The position numbers and the translations under genes were made by a program. A stretch of DNA of 64,000 nucleotides from the NCBI GenBank assembly GCA_029866005.1, contig JARXAE010000025.1, positions 1 to 64,000 of the forward strand, written 5' to 3'. How positions within the stretch are numbered: the first letter of the stretch is position 1; every line of letters starts with the position of its first letter. Source of the stretch: Fimbriimonas sp. Its GTDB lineage: Bacteria; Armatimonadota; Fimbriimonadia; Fimbriimonadales; Fimbriimonadaceae. The notes under the pieces were generated by a model, which searched no databases, was not told where the DNA came from, and saw nothing but the letters and a program-made list of their open reading frames with translations. Shown here one piece after another: positions 28,308-38,593 of the stretch.

Positions 28308-29310
28308 GGGTACTGAAGCCAGTCGCCATCCTCTGAAGTAGATCTCTACGCTCTTGCTCGGGAAGAAAGGCATTTCTTGCCGCGTTTTGAGAGAGAGAAA
28401 ATACTGTGTCCGTCGAAAACTCAAAAGTCTCGGCACAGCGGAGGTACTCGTCGGAGAGGGTTGTGTTGAAGAATGGGGGGTCGTCGGAATTGATCGAGAT
28501 GTTCAGCCCTTCGTCCATGAGTCTCGGCAGAGAGTGTTCTTCGAGAGATTTGAAGACCCCAAGGCAGATGTTGGATGAAGGATTCACTTCAAGGTGAATT
28601 TGAGAATCTCTCAACTGAGCGACCAGGTGCGGATCCTCTACGCATCGGACTCCGTGACCAATCCGGTCGGGATCAGCGTCCGCAAGGACTTCACGGATGG
28701 AATCTGGACCTTGAGTCTCGCCAGCATGAGCTGATACTTTCAGCCCTGCTTTTTTCGCCTCACGGATTGCATTTGAATGCTTAGAGACTGGCGTTCTACC
28801 TTCAAAGCCAGAAAGACCAATCGCACAGACCCCTTTCCTATGCCACTTTTGGCACAGTTCGGAGGTCCACTCTCCATTGGGGACATCCATGTCACGAACG
28901 ATATCAAGGATCAGTTGGACGCGAGTATCGGGGACCTTTGCAAAACCAGACAGTAGCGCTTCAATCTGTTCATCAGCCGGGACGCCACAGCGACGAAAAA
29001 TGGTTTCTGCGGTGTAAGTAGCCTCGGTGTATAGAATGTTCTGACGAGCTTGTTCACGGGCAAACTCTTCGGCAAGAAGTTCGATATCCTCGCCTGAACG
29101 GAAGCACTCAATGCAAGCAATATAAACCTGTACGAAATGGTCGAAGTTTTCGAACTTAAACCATTCCTTCACACCCTCAAGGTCAGTTGCCGGAAGGCTG
29201 ATTCCATTCTTCTTTGCAAGTTTGAGGAGCGTCTCGGGTCGGGTAGCTCCTTCGAGATGGACGTGTAGTTCCACTTTCGGCATTGCTTCGACGAACTCGC
29301 GGGTGAGCAT
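28288..29310 (-). CDS. adenosine deaminase family protein
   Basis: 340 aa; MPKVELHVHLEGATRPETLL, KVSAHAGETQGPDSIREVL, RIGHGVRCVED, ISINSDDPPFFNTTLSDEY. Confidence 0.93.
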   Translation of the reverse strand: MLTREFVEAMPKVELHVHLEGATRPETLLKLAKKNGISLPATDLEGVKEWFKFENFDHFVQVYIACIECFRSGEDIELLAEEFAREQARQNILYTEATYTAETIFRRCGVPADEQIEALLSGFAKVPDTRVQLILDIVRDMDVPNGEWTSELCQKWHRKGVCAIGLSGFEGRTPVSKHSNAIREAKKAGLKVSAHAGETQGPDSIREVLADADPDRIGHGVRCVEDPHLVAQLRDSQIHLEVNPSSNICLGVFKSLEEHSLPRLMDEGLNISINSDDPPFFNTTLSDEYLRCAETFEFSTDTVFSLSQNAARNAFLPEQERRDLLQRMATGFSTLTSGLD

Positions 29311-29322
29311 CTGCTCGTAAGT

Positions 29323-29835
29323 CTACCGTTCGAGGCGTTCGCGGGCGGTCTTGTCGGCCCATTCGTCGGTGTCCATACCGACAGAGGCGGGTTCACCAGA
29401 TTCTAGCCAAAGTTGAAATTTACGATCGTTGATCGTTGGCCGTTGGCGCAGGTCGTTGAAGTGACCTGCAAGGGCAACTCCGAACGCGGCCAACACAATT
29501 CCTGGCCAATAGAACTTGCCAAACATGGTGATGGTGTAAATTACGTTAAGAAGAACTGTGATCGCCCCGTAGGTGATGAGGCTCGCCCGAAAACCTGCCT
29601 GCTTCGCGACCATGAATTTGTCGATCTTAGCTTCCTTTCGGTACTGCTCTTCCGCCTGAGCAAGGGCTTCGGGAGAGATACCCAATTCGTCCGCGGATCG
29701 GGCAAGGCGGTCACGAAGTTCCTGAACCGAGCCGTGCTCGTTTCGTAAAGCGATCTTTAAGATTGCTTCTACATCTTCTCCCGATCTTAAAACCGGCTCT
29801 GCCACGTCCTTTATGATACGGCATACTCTAGGCAA
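29323..29835 (-). CDS. 2TM domain-like membrane protein
   Basis: Within ORF 29323..29973; helical N-terminus then FRASLITYGAITVLLNVIYTITMFGKFYWPGIVLAAFGVALAGHF. Start uncertain. Confidence 0.6.
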   Translation of the reverse strand: MPRVCRIIKDVAEPVLRSGEDVEAILKIALRNEHGSVQELRDRLARSADELGISPEALAQAEEQYRKEAKIDKFMVAKQAGFRASLITYGAITVLLNVIYTITMFGKFYWPGIVLAAFGVALAGHFNDLRQRPTINDRKFQLWLESGEPASVGMDTDEWADKTARERLER

Positions 29836-29869
29836 GGTTTCAAAGAAGCCCGCACGGAAGCGAATCAAT

Positions 29870-31264
29870 ATGGAAAGGCGAACCAAAATCGTGGTCACCC
29901 TGGGACCCGCAGTGGATTCCAAAGAGCGAATCCAGGAACTCATAGAAGCCGGAATGTCCGTCGCGCGGCTCAACTGTAGCCACGGCGACTGGGAAGCTAA
30001 GGGTCGCTGGATCGAGTGGATTCGCGAACTATCTCCTTCGACGGCTCCGGTGGCGATTCTCGCCGACCTCCAAGGGCCAAAGTTTCGAGTCGGTGACGTT
30101 GGAGGAGCAGGACTTGATCTCGTTGCTGGTCAGTTCGTGACAATGGGCAAAGGGGCCGAGCTGCCCATTGAGCAAGATGAAATCCTTGATGTCATGGACG
30201 CTGGAGAGAAGTTGCTCCTGGGCGATGGTGAGATTGAGATTCGGATCGAATCCAAAGAGGTCGAGTGGTTCAGGGGTCGCGTTGTGACGGGCGGAAACCT
30301 GAAGAGCCGAAAAGGGATCACTCTCGTTGGGCAAGCTTTCAATGTTCCCGCGCTTTCCATCAAGGATTTGGAGGATGTTCAGGAAGCGGTAAATCACGGT
30401 TGTGACTTCATCGCGCTGAGCTACGTGAAGCACGCAAAAGACATTGAGCTACTCAAGTGGGAGCTTCAGAAGCACGGTTCGACCATGAAAGTCTGTGCCA
30501 AGATCGAGACTCCCGAAGCGATTCGAGAGCTTGATTCCATACTTCCGGAAGTTGATATTGTCATGGTTGCCCGTGGTGATATGGGCCTGCAAATGGACAT
30601 TGAGGACGTTCCCCGGCAGCAAAAGCGAATTATTGAGCATTGTGGACGAGCGGGTATTCCGGTCATTACCGCAACTCAGATGCTTGAAAGCATGATGACG
30701 AACCCGCGCCCAACAAGGGCTGAAGTGTCTGATGTTTTTAACTCAGTGCTGGATGGCACCGATGCGGTGATGCTCTCTGGCGAGACCGCAGCTGGGCAGT
30801 ATCCAATTGAGTGTGTTAGAGTCATGGCGAGAATCGCGCTCGAGGCGGAATATGAACTTGGAGACGACATTTACGATCGATACACCAAAGAGGACCCTGA
30901 GGAACACACCGAGGCAATCGCCGCGGCGGTAGCAATCCTTGAACGCCAGCTGGTTCCCGCGGCAGTGGTCACGACTTCAACCAGTGGACAGACTCCGCGC
31001 TTGGTTTCAAAGTTTCGGCCAAAGGCAAAAATCCTTTGCGCGAGTTGGAGACCAGAGACGGTGGCGTATATGGCGGTCGTTTGGGGAGTTTCGGCGACTT
31101 TGGTGCCGCAACCATCTTCGACCGACGACGTAATGGCGGCGGCGGTTCAGACATTCACATCGAATGGCTGCCTGGACTCCGGTGACCTGATCATTCTTAC
31201 CGGTGGAGTTCCGGCGGGCAAGGCCGGGAACACGAATATGATCATGACTCAGGTTGTGAAATGA
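29870..31264 (+). CDS. pyk: pyruvate kinase
   Basis: MERRTKIVVTLGPAVDSKERIQELIEAGMSVARLNCSHG, VMVARGDMGLQM, ATQMLESMMTNPRPTRAEVSDVFNSVLDGTDAVMLSGETAAGQYP. Confidence 0.97.
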   Translation: MERRTKIVVTLGPAVDSKERIQELIEAGMSVARLNCSHGDWEAKGRWIEWIRELSPSTAPVAILADLQGPKFRVGDVGGAGLDLVAGQFVTMGKGAELPIEQDEILDVMDAGEKLLLGDGEIEIRIESKEVEWFRGRVVTGGNLKSRKGITLVGQAFNVPALSIKDLEDVQEAVNHGCDFIALSYVKHAKDIELLKWELQKHGSTMKVCAKIETPEAIRELDSILPEVDIVMVARGDMGLQMDIEDVPRQQKRIIEHCGRAGIPVITATQMLESMMTNPRPTRAEVSDVFNSVLDGTDAVMLSGETAAGQYPIECVRVMARIALEAEYELGDDIYDRYTKEDPEEHTEAIAAAVAILERQLVPAAVVTTSTSGQTPRLVSKFRPKAKILCASWRPETVAYMAVVWGVSATLVPQPSSTDDVMAAAVQTFTSNGCLDSGDLIILTGGVPAGKAGNTNMIMTQVVK

Positions 31265-31539
31265 GCCGGCGGCGAGCTCGAAAGAAGAAAAAAAGCCTGT
31301 TTGTGCCAATCGTGATTATCCTCGCGGTTGCGACAGGCCTGTTCGCAGCTCGAGGGCCTTGGCTGATGTACGGCGACCAGAAGGCGAAGGCGAGTGCGAT
31401 GCGCAAAGAAATAAAATCTTTGAAGGAATCGGAAATTAAGGAATCCGGACGGAGCCGTGAAGCGACTAATCCTTTGGAGATGGAAGAGAAGGCTCGTAAA
31501 GCGGGCTGGACTCCACCCGGAGAGATCCCGCTAAAATGA
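31261..31539 (+). CDS. small single-TM protein, hypothetical
   Basis: 92 aa; basic N-terminus plus TM; overlaps pyk stop and downstream start. Confidence 0.6.
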   Translation: MSRRRARKKKKSLFVPIVIILAVATGLFAARGPWLMYGDQKAKASAMRKEIKSLKESEIKESGRSREATNPLEMEEKARKAGWTPPGEIPLK

Positions 31540-32186
31540 CTTTGCTCGCGGTCCTTATCTTTTTCCCTACTTTGAAAGAGGGCCAGTTTTGGGACTACAC
31601 CCTCACTTCTCGGTTTACCAACACGGACACTGACCTGACTAATGAGGAGTCGTTACGAATTCGGGTTGACAAGGTGGAACCGAAGGCGATTCAGTTCACA
31701 TTTGTTCAGAAACTGGCGGCGACAATTGTGGACGGTCAGCGAATTCCAACGGATGTGAAGGCGGCTCCTTCTGAGCGGAAGTGGACTTTACTCCCCACTG
31801 GCTCGGTCGCGTACTCTCCGCCAGAGCGGGGACATGTGGAGGGAGTATTTCAGCGGGTGTTGCGATCGATCAGGGATCGGGACATTGATCGAGGGGATTG
31901 GATTTCGGAATTCATGGATGAGACCGATTCGATGACTTCTGGGGCAGTCGCCGTCGTCCGGAGCTATCAAAACAGGATTCGGATTGACCAGTACACATAT
32001 CGCGAAAGTAATCGACCTCGAATCCGCGGAACCGCGATATGGAATTCGAAGCTGCCATTTCCTGAACTCCTAAAGTTGAGTTTCCAAAAGACGAGGATGC
32101 CCGGTGGAACGGAGGATGTGGCATGCGAGATGGAGCTAAAATTCATACCGCCGCCAGAAAAAAAACTACAAACTTCCCGGTGCTAA
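31536..32186 (+). CDS. hypothetical protein
   Basis: 216 aa, overlaps previous gene by 4 nt. Confidence 0.55.
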   Translation: MTLLAVLIFFPTLKEGQFWDYTLTSRFTNTDTDLTNEESLRIRVDKVEPKAIQFTFVQKLAATIVDGQRIPTDVKAAPSERKWTLLPTGSVAYSPPERGHVEGVFQRVLRSIRDRDIDRGDWISEFMDETDSMTSGAVAVVRSYQNRIRIDQYTYRESNRPRIRGTAIWNSKLPFPELLKLSFQKTRMPGGTEDVACEMELKFIPPPEKKLQTSRC

Positions 32187-32201
32187 CGGCAAACTATACG
32201 C

Positions 32202-33713
32202 ATGATCGCCAAAGCTCACTCCGCGACCCTGAACGGGATTGAGGCGTTGCCGATAGTGATCGAAGTTGATCTTCAGTCTGCAAAGGAGGACATGTTCGTC
32301 CTGGTCGGGCTCCCTGACCAGGCAGTTGGTGAGAGCCGCGAGCGAGTCCGTACCGCGATAAAAAACTCCGAGCTGGACTTCCCCAAAAAGCGAGTTCTTT
32401 GCAACCTGGCGCCGGGAGACGTCCGAAAAGAGGGACCATTTCTGGATCTCCCGATCGCCTGTGCCGTTCTTGCCGCAAATGACGTCCTGCCAGCTTCGGA
32501 ACTTGAGTCGACCCTAATCATTGGCGAGATGGGTCTTGACGGCCAACTGCGTCCAGTTGATGGAGCAGTTTCGGTTGCTCTGATGGCTCTGGAGCAAGGG
32601 TTCAAGCGGCTGATCATGCCGTTTCAGAATGCTCGGGAGGCGGCGGTGGCGGTGGGTGTTGAGGTTTATGGTGTCCGAACTCTTTTGGAAGCGGTGGAGC
32701 TTTTGAACGGGTCGTTGCTGGTTCAGCCGGTGGTTTTTGATGACGGCGAGGATGTTCGGCTACCGCATTACGAGGTGGATTACAGTGATGTGAAAGGGCA
32801 GAAGCATGCGATTCGGGCGCTGGAGATTGCGGCGGCGGGTGGGCATAACGTACTGATGGTAGGTCCTCCGGGGTCGGGAAAGACGATGTTGGCGCGGCGG
32901 TTGCCGACGATTTTGCCTCCGTTGAAGTTGGAGGAGGCGATTGCGGTGACCCGGATTCACTCTTCGGCGGGTCAGAAGGGGGCTCGGGAGGGGCTGGTTT
33001 GGGAGCGGCCATTTCGGTCGCCTCACCATTCGGCATCGCATGCGGCGATTGTTGGTGGCGGGAAGAATCCAAAGCCGGGGGAGATTTCTTTGGGGCACTT
33101 TGGCGTACTGCTGATGGACGAGATGCCGGAGTTTGATCGATCGGTTTTGGAGGCTTTGCGGCAGCCTTTGGAAGACGGGGTGATTACGGTTGCTCGAGTG
33201 AGCAACACTCTCACCTTCCCTGCTGAGTGCATTTTGATCGGGGCGATGAATCCTTGTCCTTGCGGATTTCGGGGTCTGCCGGAGCAGAAGTGTGTTTCGA
33301 ATCCGGCGTCATGCAGTAAGTACGCGAGCAAGATTAGTGGACCGCTGATGGACCGGATTGATATTCACCTTGAGGTTCCTCGGTTGAAGCCAGATGAGTT
33401 GATGGATAAGGATCCGGGGGAGAGTTCTGGTTCGATTCGAGAGCGGGTTGTTGCGGCTCGCGAGCGGCAATCTTTGCGCTTGGGGGGTGCGCGGGTGAAT
33501 GCTAAGATGACGCCTCGGGAGATTCGGGAGATGGTGGTTTTGGACGAGGAGTGCGACCAGTTCATGCGCGCGGTTGCGGCTCGGATGAATATTTCGGGTC
33601 GGGTTTTTGACCGGATTTTGCGGGTTGGGCGGACGATTGCGGATCTGGACGGGTCGGAGCAGGTGAAGAAGGCTCATTTGGCGGAAGCGGTTCAGTATCG
33701 GGAGCGGGTCTAG
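32202..33713 (+). CDS. comM: YifB/ComM-like Mg-chelatase-related AAA ATPase
   Basis: 503 aa; AHSATLNGIEALPIVIEVDL, GLPDQAVGESRERVRTAI, GPPGSGKTMLARRLPTILPPL, MNPCPCGF. Confidence 0.95.
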   Translation: MIAKAHSATLNGIEALPIVIEVDLQSAKEDMFVLVGLPDQAVGESRERVRTAIKNSELDFPKKRVLCNLAPGDVRKEGPFLDLPIACAVLAANDVLPASELESTLIIGEMGLDGQLRPVDGAVSVALMALEQGFKRLIMPFQNAREAAVAVGVEVYGVRTLLEAVELLNGSLLVQPVVFDDGEDVRLPHYEVDYSDVKGQKHAIRALEIAAAGGHNVLMVGPPGSGKTMLARRLPTILPPLKLEEAIAVTRIHSSAGQKGAREGLVWERPFRSPHHSASHAAIVGGGKNPKPGEISLGHFGVLLMDEMPEFDRSVLEALRQPLEDGVITVARVSNTLTFPAECILIGAMNPCPCGFRGLPEQKCVSNPASCSKYASKISGPLMDRIDIHLEVPRLKPDELMDKDPGESSGSIRERVVAARERQSLRLGGARVNAKMTPREIREMVVLDEECDQFMRAVAARMNISGRVFDRILRVGRTIADLDGSEQVKKAHLAEAVQYRERV

Positions 33714-33788
33714 CAGGTGATCGACAGAAATTCTGGAAAGCAGTGAAATCAAACAAGAGTCAAATACTTGGCGGATAAGTTATTCTCG

Positions 33789-35801
33789 ATGAAACATCGA
33801 TCACTTTTCGCATTTGGATTGATTGCGTGCAGTGCCGTCGGACAGACTGTAGCGAGACCGTTCCAGAAACTTCATATCCCCGAGGCGATCTCGGGCACCA
33901 CATTTAACTTAGACTTGCACCCCGCCAGCAAAGTCTTCTGGAAGGGTTCTAAGGGAACACCCACGATCGGTTACAACAACGAGAAGTTTTGGGGCCCGAC
34001 GCTTTTCCTCAAAAAAGGGCAAACAGTAACCTTGAACATGAAGAACGGCTTGAAAGAGCCGACCACAACCCACTGGCACGGCTTGCATATTCCAGCAATC
34101 ATGGATGGTGGTCCCCATCAAATCGTTGACGCTGGAACAACTTGGTCGCCGACATTCGAAGTGAAGAACAACGCAGGCACCTACTGGTACCACCCACACG
34201 CTCATGAGACAACGCAGAATCAACTGACCTCCGGAGCGGGCGGGTTGATCATTATCCAGGATGAGACTGAGTCCAAACTAAATCTACCAAGAACGTACGG
34301 AGTTGACGATATTCCTCTGACGCTAACTAGTCGCCGATTCACCCTCGACGATCAGTTCACGTTCAACGGTGATAACGACAAATATGGCGACTATCAGCTT
34401 GTGAATGGGGTCATGGATCCCGAAACAACTCTTCCGGCCCAGTGGGTGCGGCTACGAATTCTCAACGCAGAGGTGGAACGAGGGTACGAGCTTGGGTTCA
34501 GCGACAACCGAACCTACTATTTAATCGCAACCGATGGTGGCCTTGTGGATCAGCCCGTTGCACTGAAGCGATTACAACTGCACGTTGGTGAGCGAGTTGA
34601 AATTCTGGTGAATCTTGGCGGCGATTCGGTGGGAGAAAATCTGGACTTGATGGCTTACAATGCTGGCCATCCATTTGGCTTTCCCGGTGGGGAGCCAGGG
34701 ACCTCACCTCCAAACGGCGGCTATCTCAACAACATTGATTACCGGATTTTACGAATCAATGTTGGTAAGAAGACGGCTGGTGCTATCACAGATATTCCAA
34801 AAACGTTGACGCGAAATGTATTCCCGAGCGTTTCAGATGTTTCGAAAGAGCGTTCGATCAGAATCACCGCAGATAATCCTGGTGAGCCTTTCGGCTTTGA
34901 TGAAAAGCTGTTCAAAATGGATCGTATTGACCAGATCATAAAATTGGATTCGACTGAAAAGTGGACCGTGACGAATAATCGTATTTTTGGACATTCATTC
35001 CACATTCATGATGTTCAATTCAAAATCGTCAGTCGTAGCAACGGTCCTGTCCAGGAATATGAGAAGGGGTGGAAGGACTCGATGTACGTTCCTCGCGGAG
35101 AGTCGGTAACGTTCGTAACGAAGTTTGATGATTTTGCAAGTGACCAACACCCGTTCATGTACCACTGTCACATGTCCAACCACGAAGACGGCGGATTGAT
35201 GGGACAGTTTCTCGTTGTTAAGGACCCCGGCTCGGTAAGCACCACCTTTCGCCAACGTATGGATCATCCGCTGACCAATGCCCTCCTAGAACTGGCGAAG
35301 CAAACTGCCGGGTCGCCCGCACCATCGTTCTCCGAAGCGGATCTCTCTGGTCGACTAATCAACATGGAGTCTTTGGTGGCTTCCAAGCCGCTCGCTCTGT
35401 TTTTCGTTGACGAACAGTGTCCTTGCGCTCGGGACGCTACCCCCTTTATGAATAGGCTTCAGGAGCAGTTTGGTGATGCTTTCCAGTTGGTTGGCGTAAT
35501 CAACTGCAAGACTGAACCTGCAAAAGTCTGGGCCAGAACAGTCGGTGCTGAGTTCCCGATCATAGCCGATGCTGATTCCAGACTGATTGATCGCTATAGA
35601 GTGAAGAACGCGGGCACGGTCACTTTAGTTACGCAGGGTGGCAAGATCGCAATAACCTACCCAGGATATGGTCGCGAAATGCTGCTCGATCTTTCAACCA
35701 GAATCGCAGCGTTGACACAAGCAAAGGTGGTTCGTAAGAACTTTGCCGATGCGCCGAAGAAATTGATCGTCGGATGCCCACTTGACAGCCGACGACCTTA
35801 A
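33789..35801 (+). CDS. multicopper oxidase with C-terminal redoxin/thioredoxin-like domain
   Basis: THWHGLHIPAIMDGG, YWYHPHAHETT, HSFHIHDVQF, YHCHMSNHEDGGLMGQF (MCO copper sites); C-terminal FSEADLSGRLINM...LFFVDEQCPCARDATPFMNRLQEQFGDAFQLVGVI. Confidence 0.88.
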   Translation: MKHRSLFAFGLIACSAVGQTVARPFQKLHIPEAISGTTFNLDLHPASKVFWKGSKGTPTIGYNNEKFWGPTLFLKKGQTVTLNMKNGLKEPTTTHWHGLHIPAIMDGGPHQIVDAGTTWSPTFEVKNNAGTYWYHPHAHETTQNQLTSGAGGLIIIQDETESKLNLPRTYGVDDIPLTLTSRRFTLDDQFTFNGDNDKYGDYQLVNGVMDPETTLPAQWVRLRILNAEVERGYELGFSDNRTYYLIATDGGLVDQPVALKRLQLHVGERVEILVNLGGDSVGENLDLMAYNAGHPFGFPGGEPGTSPPNGGYLNNIDYRILRINVGKKTAGAITDIPKTLTRNVFPSVSDVSKERSIRITADNPGEPFGFDEKLFKMDRIDQIIKLDSTEKWTVTNNRIFGHSFHIHDVQFKIVSRSNGPVQEYEKGWKDSMYVPRGESVTFVTKFDDFASDQHPFMYHCHMSNHEDGGLMGQFLVVKDPGSVSTTFRQRMDHPLTNALLELAKQTAGSPAPSFSEADLSGRLINMESLVASKPLALFFVDEQCPCARDATPFMNRLQEQFGDAFQLVGVINCKTEPAKVWARTVGAEFPIIADADSRLIDRYRVKNAGTVTLVTQGGKIAITYPGYGREMLLDLSTRIAALTQAKVVRKNFADAPKKLIVGCPLDSRRP

Positions 35802-37220
35802 CTACTTGGCGACTTGGATTGTAGGGTCGCTGGCGATGCCCGTTCGGGTGAAGCTGATGGCGGCGACTTGGGTGGCGTCTTTTAGGAGGACTCCGTCTTC
35901 GGCGTGGACCCAGGGGGACCAGGGGCCTTCTTTGGTTTTGAGGGAGACGGCGGTGGTTTCTTCGTCACCTCGACATTTGAGGGTGATGGTTCCCTCTTCG
36001 ATGATGATTTCGGGGGATTTGGGTTTGCGGGGGGAGAGCCAGGGGGATTCGGGGACGAAGGCGTCATCTTTGTAGAGTCCGCGTTGGAGGCCGGTGCTGA
36101 GGAGTCCCCAGTTCTTCATGAGGGCTTTCATGCTGAAGTGGACGTGGCCGGCGGTGGCTTGCTTTTCACGCGAGAGGCGGATTTGGTCGCCAATTTCTTG
36201 GGCTTTCCAGGCTCCGCCGGCGGGATCGGTTCGGCTGGTGTAGAGTCCGGGCCAGACGTGGCGCTTTTGGTCGTTGACCTTGATCCAGTAGTCGAGGAGG
36301 ACGGGGTAGGACTGGGGGGTTTGGGAGATTGGCCAGTAAAGTTGGGGCGTGTAGTAGTCGCACCAGCCTCTTTTGAGCCACTTTTCGGCGTCGGCGTAGA
36401 GCTCGGCGTATTGGTCAACTCCGGCTTTGATGGTTTCGGGGATGCCGGGGCGGTAGATGCCAAAGGGGGAGATTCCGAACTTGACGTGGCACTTTTGGCG
36501 CTTGATTTCTTTGTAGAGCTTCTCGATGAAGTCGTCGACGTTTTTGCGACGCCAGTCATCTTTGTTCATTCCTTTGCCGTACTTGGCGTAGCTGGGGGCG
36601 TCGGGGAAGTCGACTTTCTTCTTGTTTTCGTCGAGGATTGGGTAGGGGTAGAAGTAGTCGTCGATGTGGACGCCGTCGATGTCGTAGCGTTTGACGACGT
36701 CGATCATGACGTCGAGGGAGCGCTTTTGGACGGCGGGCTCGCCTGGGTCCATCCAGAGGTAGGTTCCGTACTTTTTGACCACTGCGGGGTTGGTTTTGCT
36801 GAGGTGGTTGTTGGCGACGGGGTTCTTTTGGGATGGGTGCTGGGCGCGGTAGGGGTTGAACCAGCAGTGCAGTTCGATGCCGTTTTTGTGGCATTCGTTC
36901 ACCATGAATTCGAGGGGGTCCCAGGCGGGGTTGGGGGCTTGGCCTTGTTGGCCGGTGAGGTATTCGCTCCAGGGTTCGAGTTTGCTTTTGTAGAGGGCGT
37001 CGGCAGAGGGGCGGACTTGGAAGATGAGGGCGTTGAGGTGGAGTTGTTTTGCCCTTGCGACGATGTTGTGGAGGTCTCGCTTTTGGGTTTCGACGCTGTC
37101 GTTGCGGTTGGTGGGCCAGTCGATGTTGTCGACGGTGGCGATCCAGGCAGCGCGGAATTCGCGGTTGATGGGCGGAAGGTCGTTTTGCAGCGTTGCAAGG
37201 GCGATCATCGCAGTGAGCAT
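35802..37220 (-). CDS. family 10-like glycosyl hydrolase (GHL10/DUF187, YngK-like)
   Basis: 472 aa; REFRAAWIATVDNIDWP, LNALIFQVRPSADALYKSKLEPWSEYLTG, GIELHCWFNPYRA, YDIDGVHIDDYFYPYP, WCDYYTPQLYWPI. Confidence 0.9.
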   Translation of the reverse strand: MLTAMIALATLQNDLPPINREFRAAWIATVDNIDWPTNRNDSVETQKRDLHNIVARAKQLHLNALIFQVRPSADALYKSKLEPWSEYLTGQQGQAPNPAWDPLEFMVNECHKNGIELHCWFNPYRAQHPSQKNPVANNHLSKTNPAVVKKYGTYLWMDPGEPAVQKRSLDVMIDVVKRYDIDGVHIDDYFYPYPILDENKKKVDFPDAPSYAKYGKGMNKDDWRRKNVDDFIEKLYKEIKRQKCHVKFGISPFGIYRPGIPETIKAGVDQYAELYADAEKWLKRGWCDYYTPQLYWPISQTPQSYPVLLDYWIKVNDQKRHVWPGLYTSRTDPAGGAWKAQEIGDQIRLSREKQATAGHVHFSMKALMKNWGLLSTGLQRGLYKDDAFVPESPWLSPRKPKSPEIIIEEGTITLKCRGDEETTAVSLKTKEGPWSPWVHAEDGVLLKDATQVAAISFTRTGIASDPTIQVAK

Positions 37221-37267
37221 TCGTCTAGTCTACGCCAACGGCTTTTCGTGCGGGGTAACGTGCTGAG

Positions 37268-38059
37268 ATGAAAACTGGTTTGTCGCGTCGCGGATTGATT
37301 GGGTTGGTGCCTTCCGCTCTATTGGTTCCTTCGGCTGCTTTGGGATCACGGGAGCAGGCGGGTGCGGTGCATCCGTTGTATCCGAGCCATCACCCGGATG
37401 CGGTGAAGGAGATTGTTTCGGCTTCACACGGGAATCTTGAGCGAGTTCGGGCGATGTTGAAAGACACTCCGGCTTTGGCGAAGTCGGCTTGGGATTGGGG
37501 GTTTGGGGATTGGGAGACTCCGCTGGGGGCGGCGGCGCATACAGGTCAAGCGGAGATTGCTATGTTGCTCATGGAGAACGGGGCTCAGCCGGACATTTTT
37601 GCATTTACGATGCTGGGGAACTTAGAGGCGGTGCGGATGTTGGTGAAGCAGAATCCGGGGATTCAGCGGAGCTTGGGGCCGCATGGAATTACTTTGTTGG
37701 CGCATGCTCGGTTTGGCGGGGAGAAGGCGGCGGGGGTTTTGGCTTACTTGAATGCGCTGGGGGATGCGGGGACTGCGGCGGTGAATCTGCCGTTGAGCGA
37801 TGCTGAGAAGGAGGTTTATGTGGGCAAGTATGTGTTTGGTGAGGGGGCTAACGACCACTTTGTGGTGGCTTTGAGCAAGAGCAAGGCTTTGCAGATTCAG
37901 AGGCCGACGGGGGTTAATCGGATGTTGAACCGGGTGGAGGATCATGGATTTGCTCCGACGGGGGCGCCTCATGCTCGGATTCGGTTTACGGTTGAGGGTG
38001 GGGTCGCGGTTTCATTGTCGGTGCATGATCTGCAACCTGTGCTCGTCGCTAAGCGGTAG
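37268..38059 (+). CDS. ankyrin-repeat-like protein
   Basis: 263 aa; TPLGAAAHTGQAEIAMLLMENGAQPDIFAFTMLGNLEAVRMLVKQNPGIQ. Confidence 0.7.
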   Translation: MKTGLSRRGLIGLVPSALLVPSAALGSREQAGAVHPLYPSHHPDAVKEIVSASHGNLERVRAMLKDTPALAKSAWDWGFGDWETPLGAAAHTGQAEIAMLLMENGAQPDIFAFTMLGNLEAVRMLVKQNPGIQRSLGPHGITLLAHARFGGEKAAGVLAYLNALGDAGTAAVNLPLSDAEKEVYVGKYVFGEGANDHFVVALSKSKALQIQRPTGVNRMLNRVEDHGFAPTGAPHARIRFTVEGGVAVSLSVHDLQPVLVAKR

Positions 38060-38068
38060 ATTCTTTAG

Positions 38069-38593
38069 GTGAGCAGCGATTCGTCGGTTCAGATTGGCAA
38101 GGTTACGTCGACGATTGAGTGGCTGATGACCCCGGTGGGGTTGCTGATTGATCTCGTTGAGTTTGAGGGGGAGTCTTGGCGTTTAGACCCATCGGCTTTG
38201 GAGAAATCGACGGGGTCGGGAACGTTTGTGGCGACGGTTCGGGCGAAGTCGATCGAGGTTTTTCTTGAGAATCTTCGGCCTGCCGATTTGTATGATATCG
38301 CGGTTTCGGTGTCTCAGGATGGGGTGTATATCGAGGGGAAGAAGCAGGTGATCGTTCCGATTCCGGTGAATGCGCATGCGGTTTTGGAGTTGGCTTCCCC
38401 TTCGGAGCTGTCGATTCGGTTGATCTCGGCGGCGGCGATGGGGGCAGGGTTGAAAAATTTGGTTTCGACTCAGATCGAGAAGATGAACCCGATTGTGGAG
38501 GCGGAGATGTTTCCGGTTCCGGTGGTGTTTGAGGGAGTTGAGCATCGGGATGGCGAGGTGATCGTTCGGGGCTCGGTGCGGCTCAGTAGCTAA
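38069..38593 (+). CDS. DUF2993/LmeA-like protein, hypothetical
   Basis: 174 aa beta-rich; VRAKSIEVFLENLRPADLYDIAVSVSQDGVYIEGKK. Family assignment tentative. Confidence 0.45.
   Translation: MSSDSSVQIGKVTSTIEWLMTPVGLLIDLVEFEGESWRLDPSALEKSTGSGTFVATVRAKSIEVFLENLRPADLYDIAVSVSQDGVYIEGKKQVIVPIPVNAHAVLELASPSELSIRLISAAAMGAGLKNLVSTQIEKMNPIVEAEMFPVPVVFEGVEHRDGEVIVRGSVRLSS

Noticed and set aside
35904-37271. 455-aa plus-strand ORF
   Set aside because: Antisense to the GHL10-like hydrolase; glycine/valine/acidic-rich composition indicates a mirror frame.
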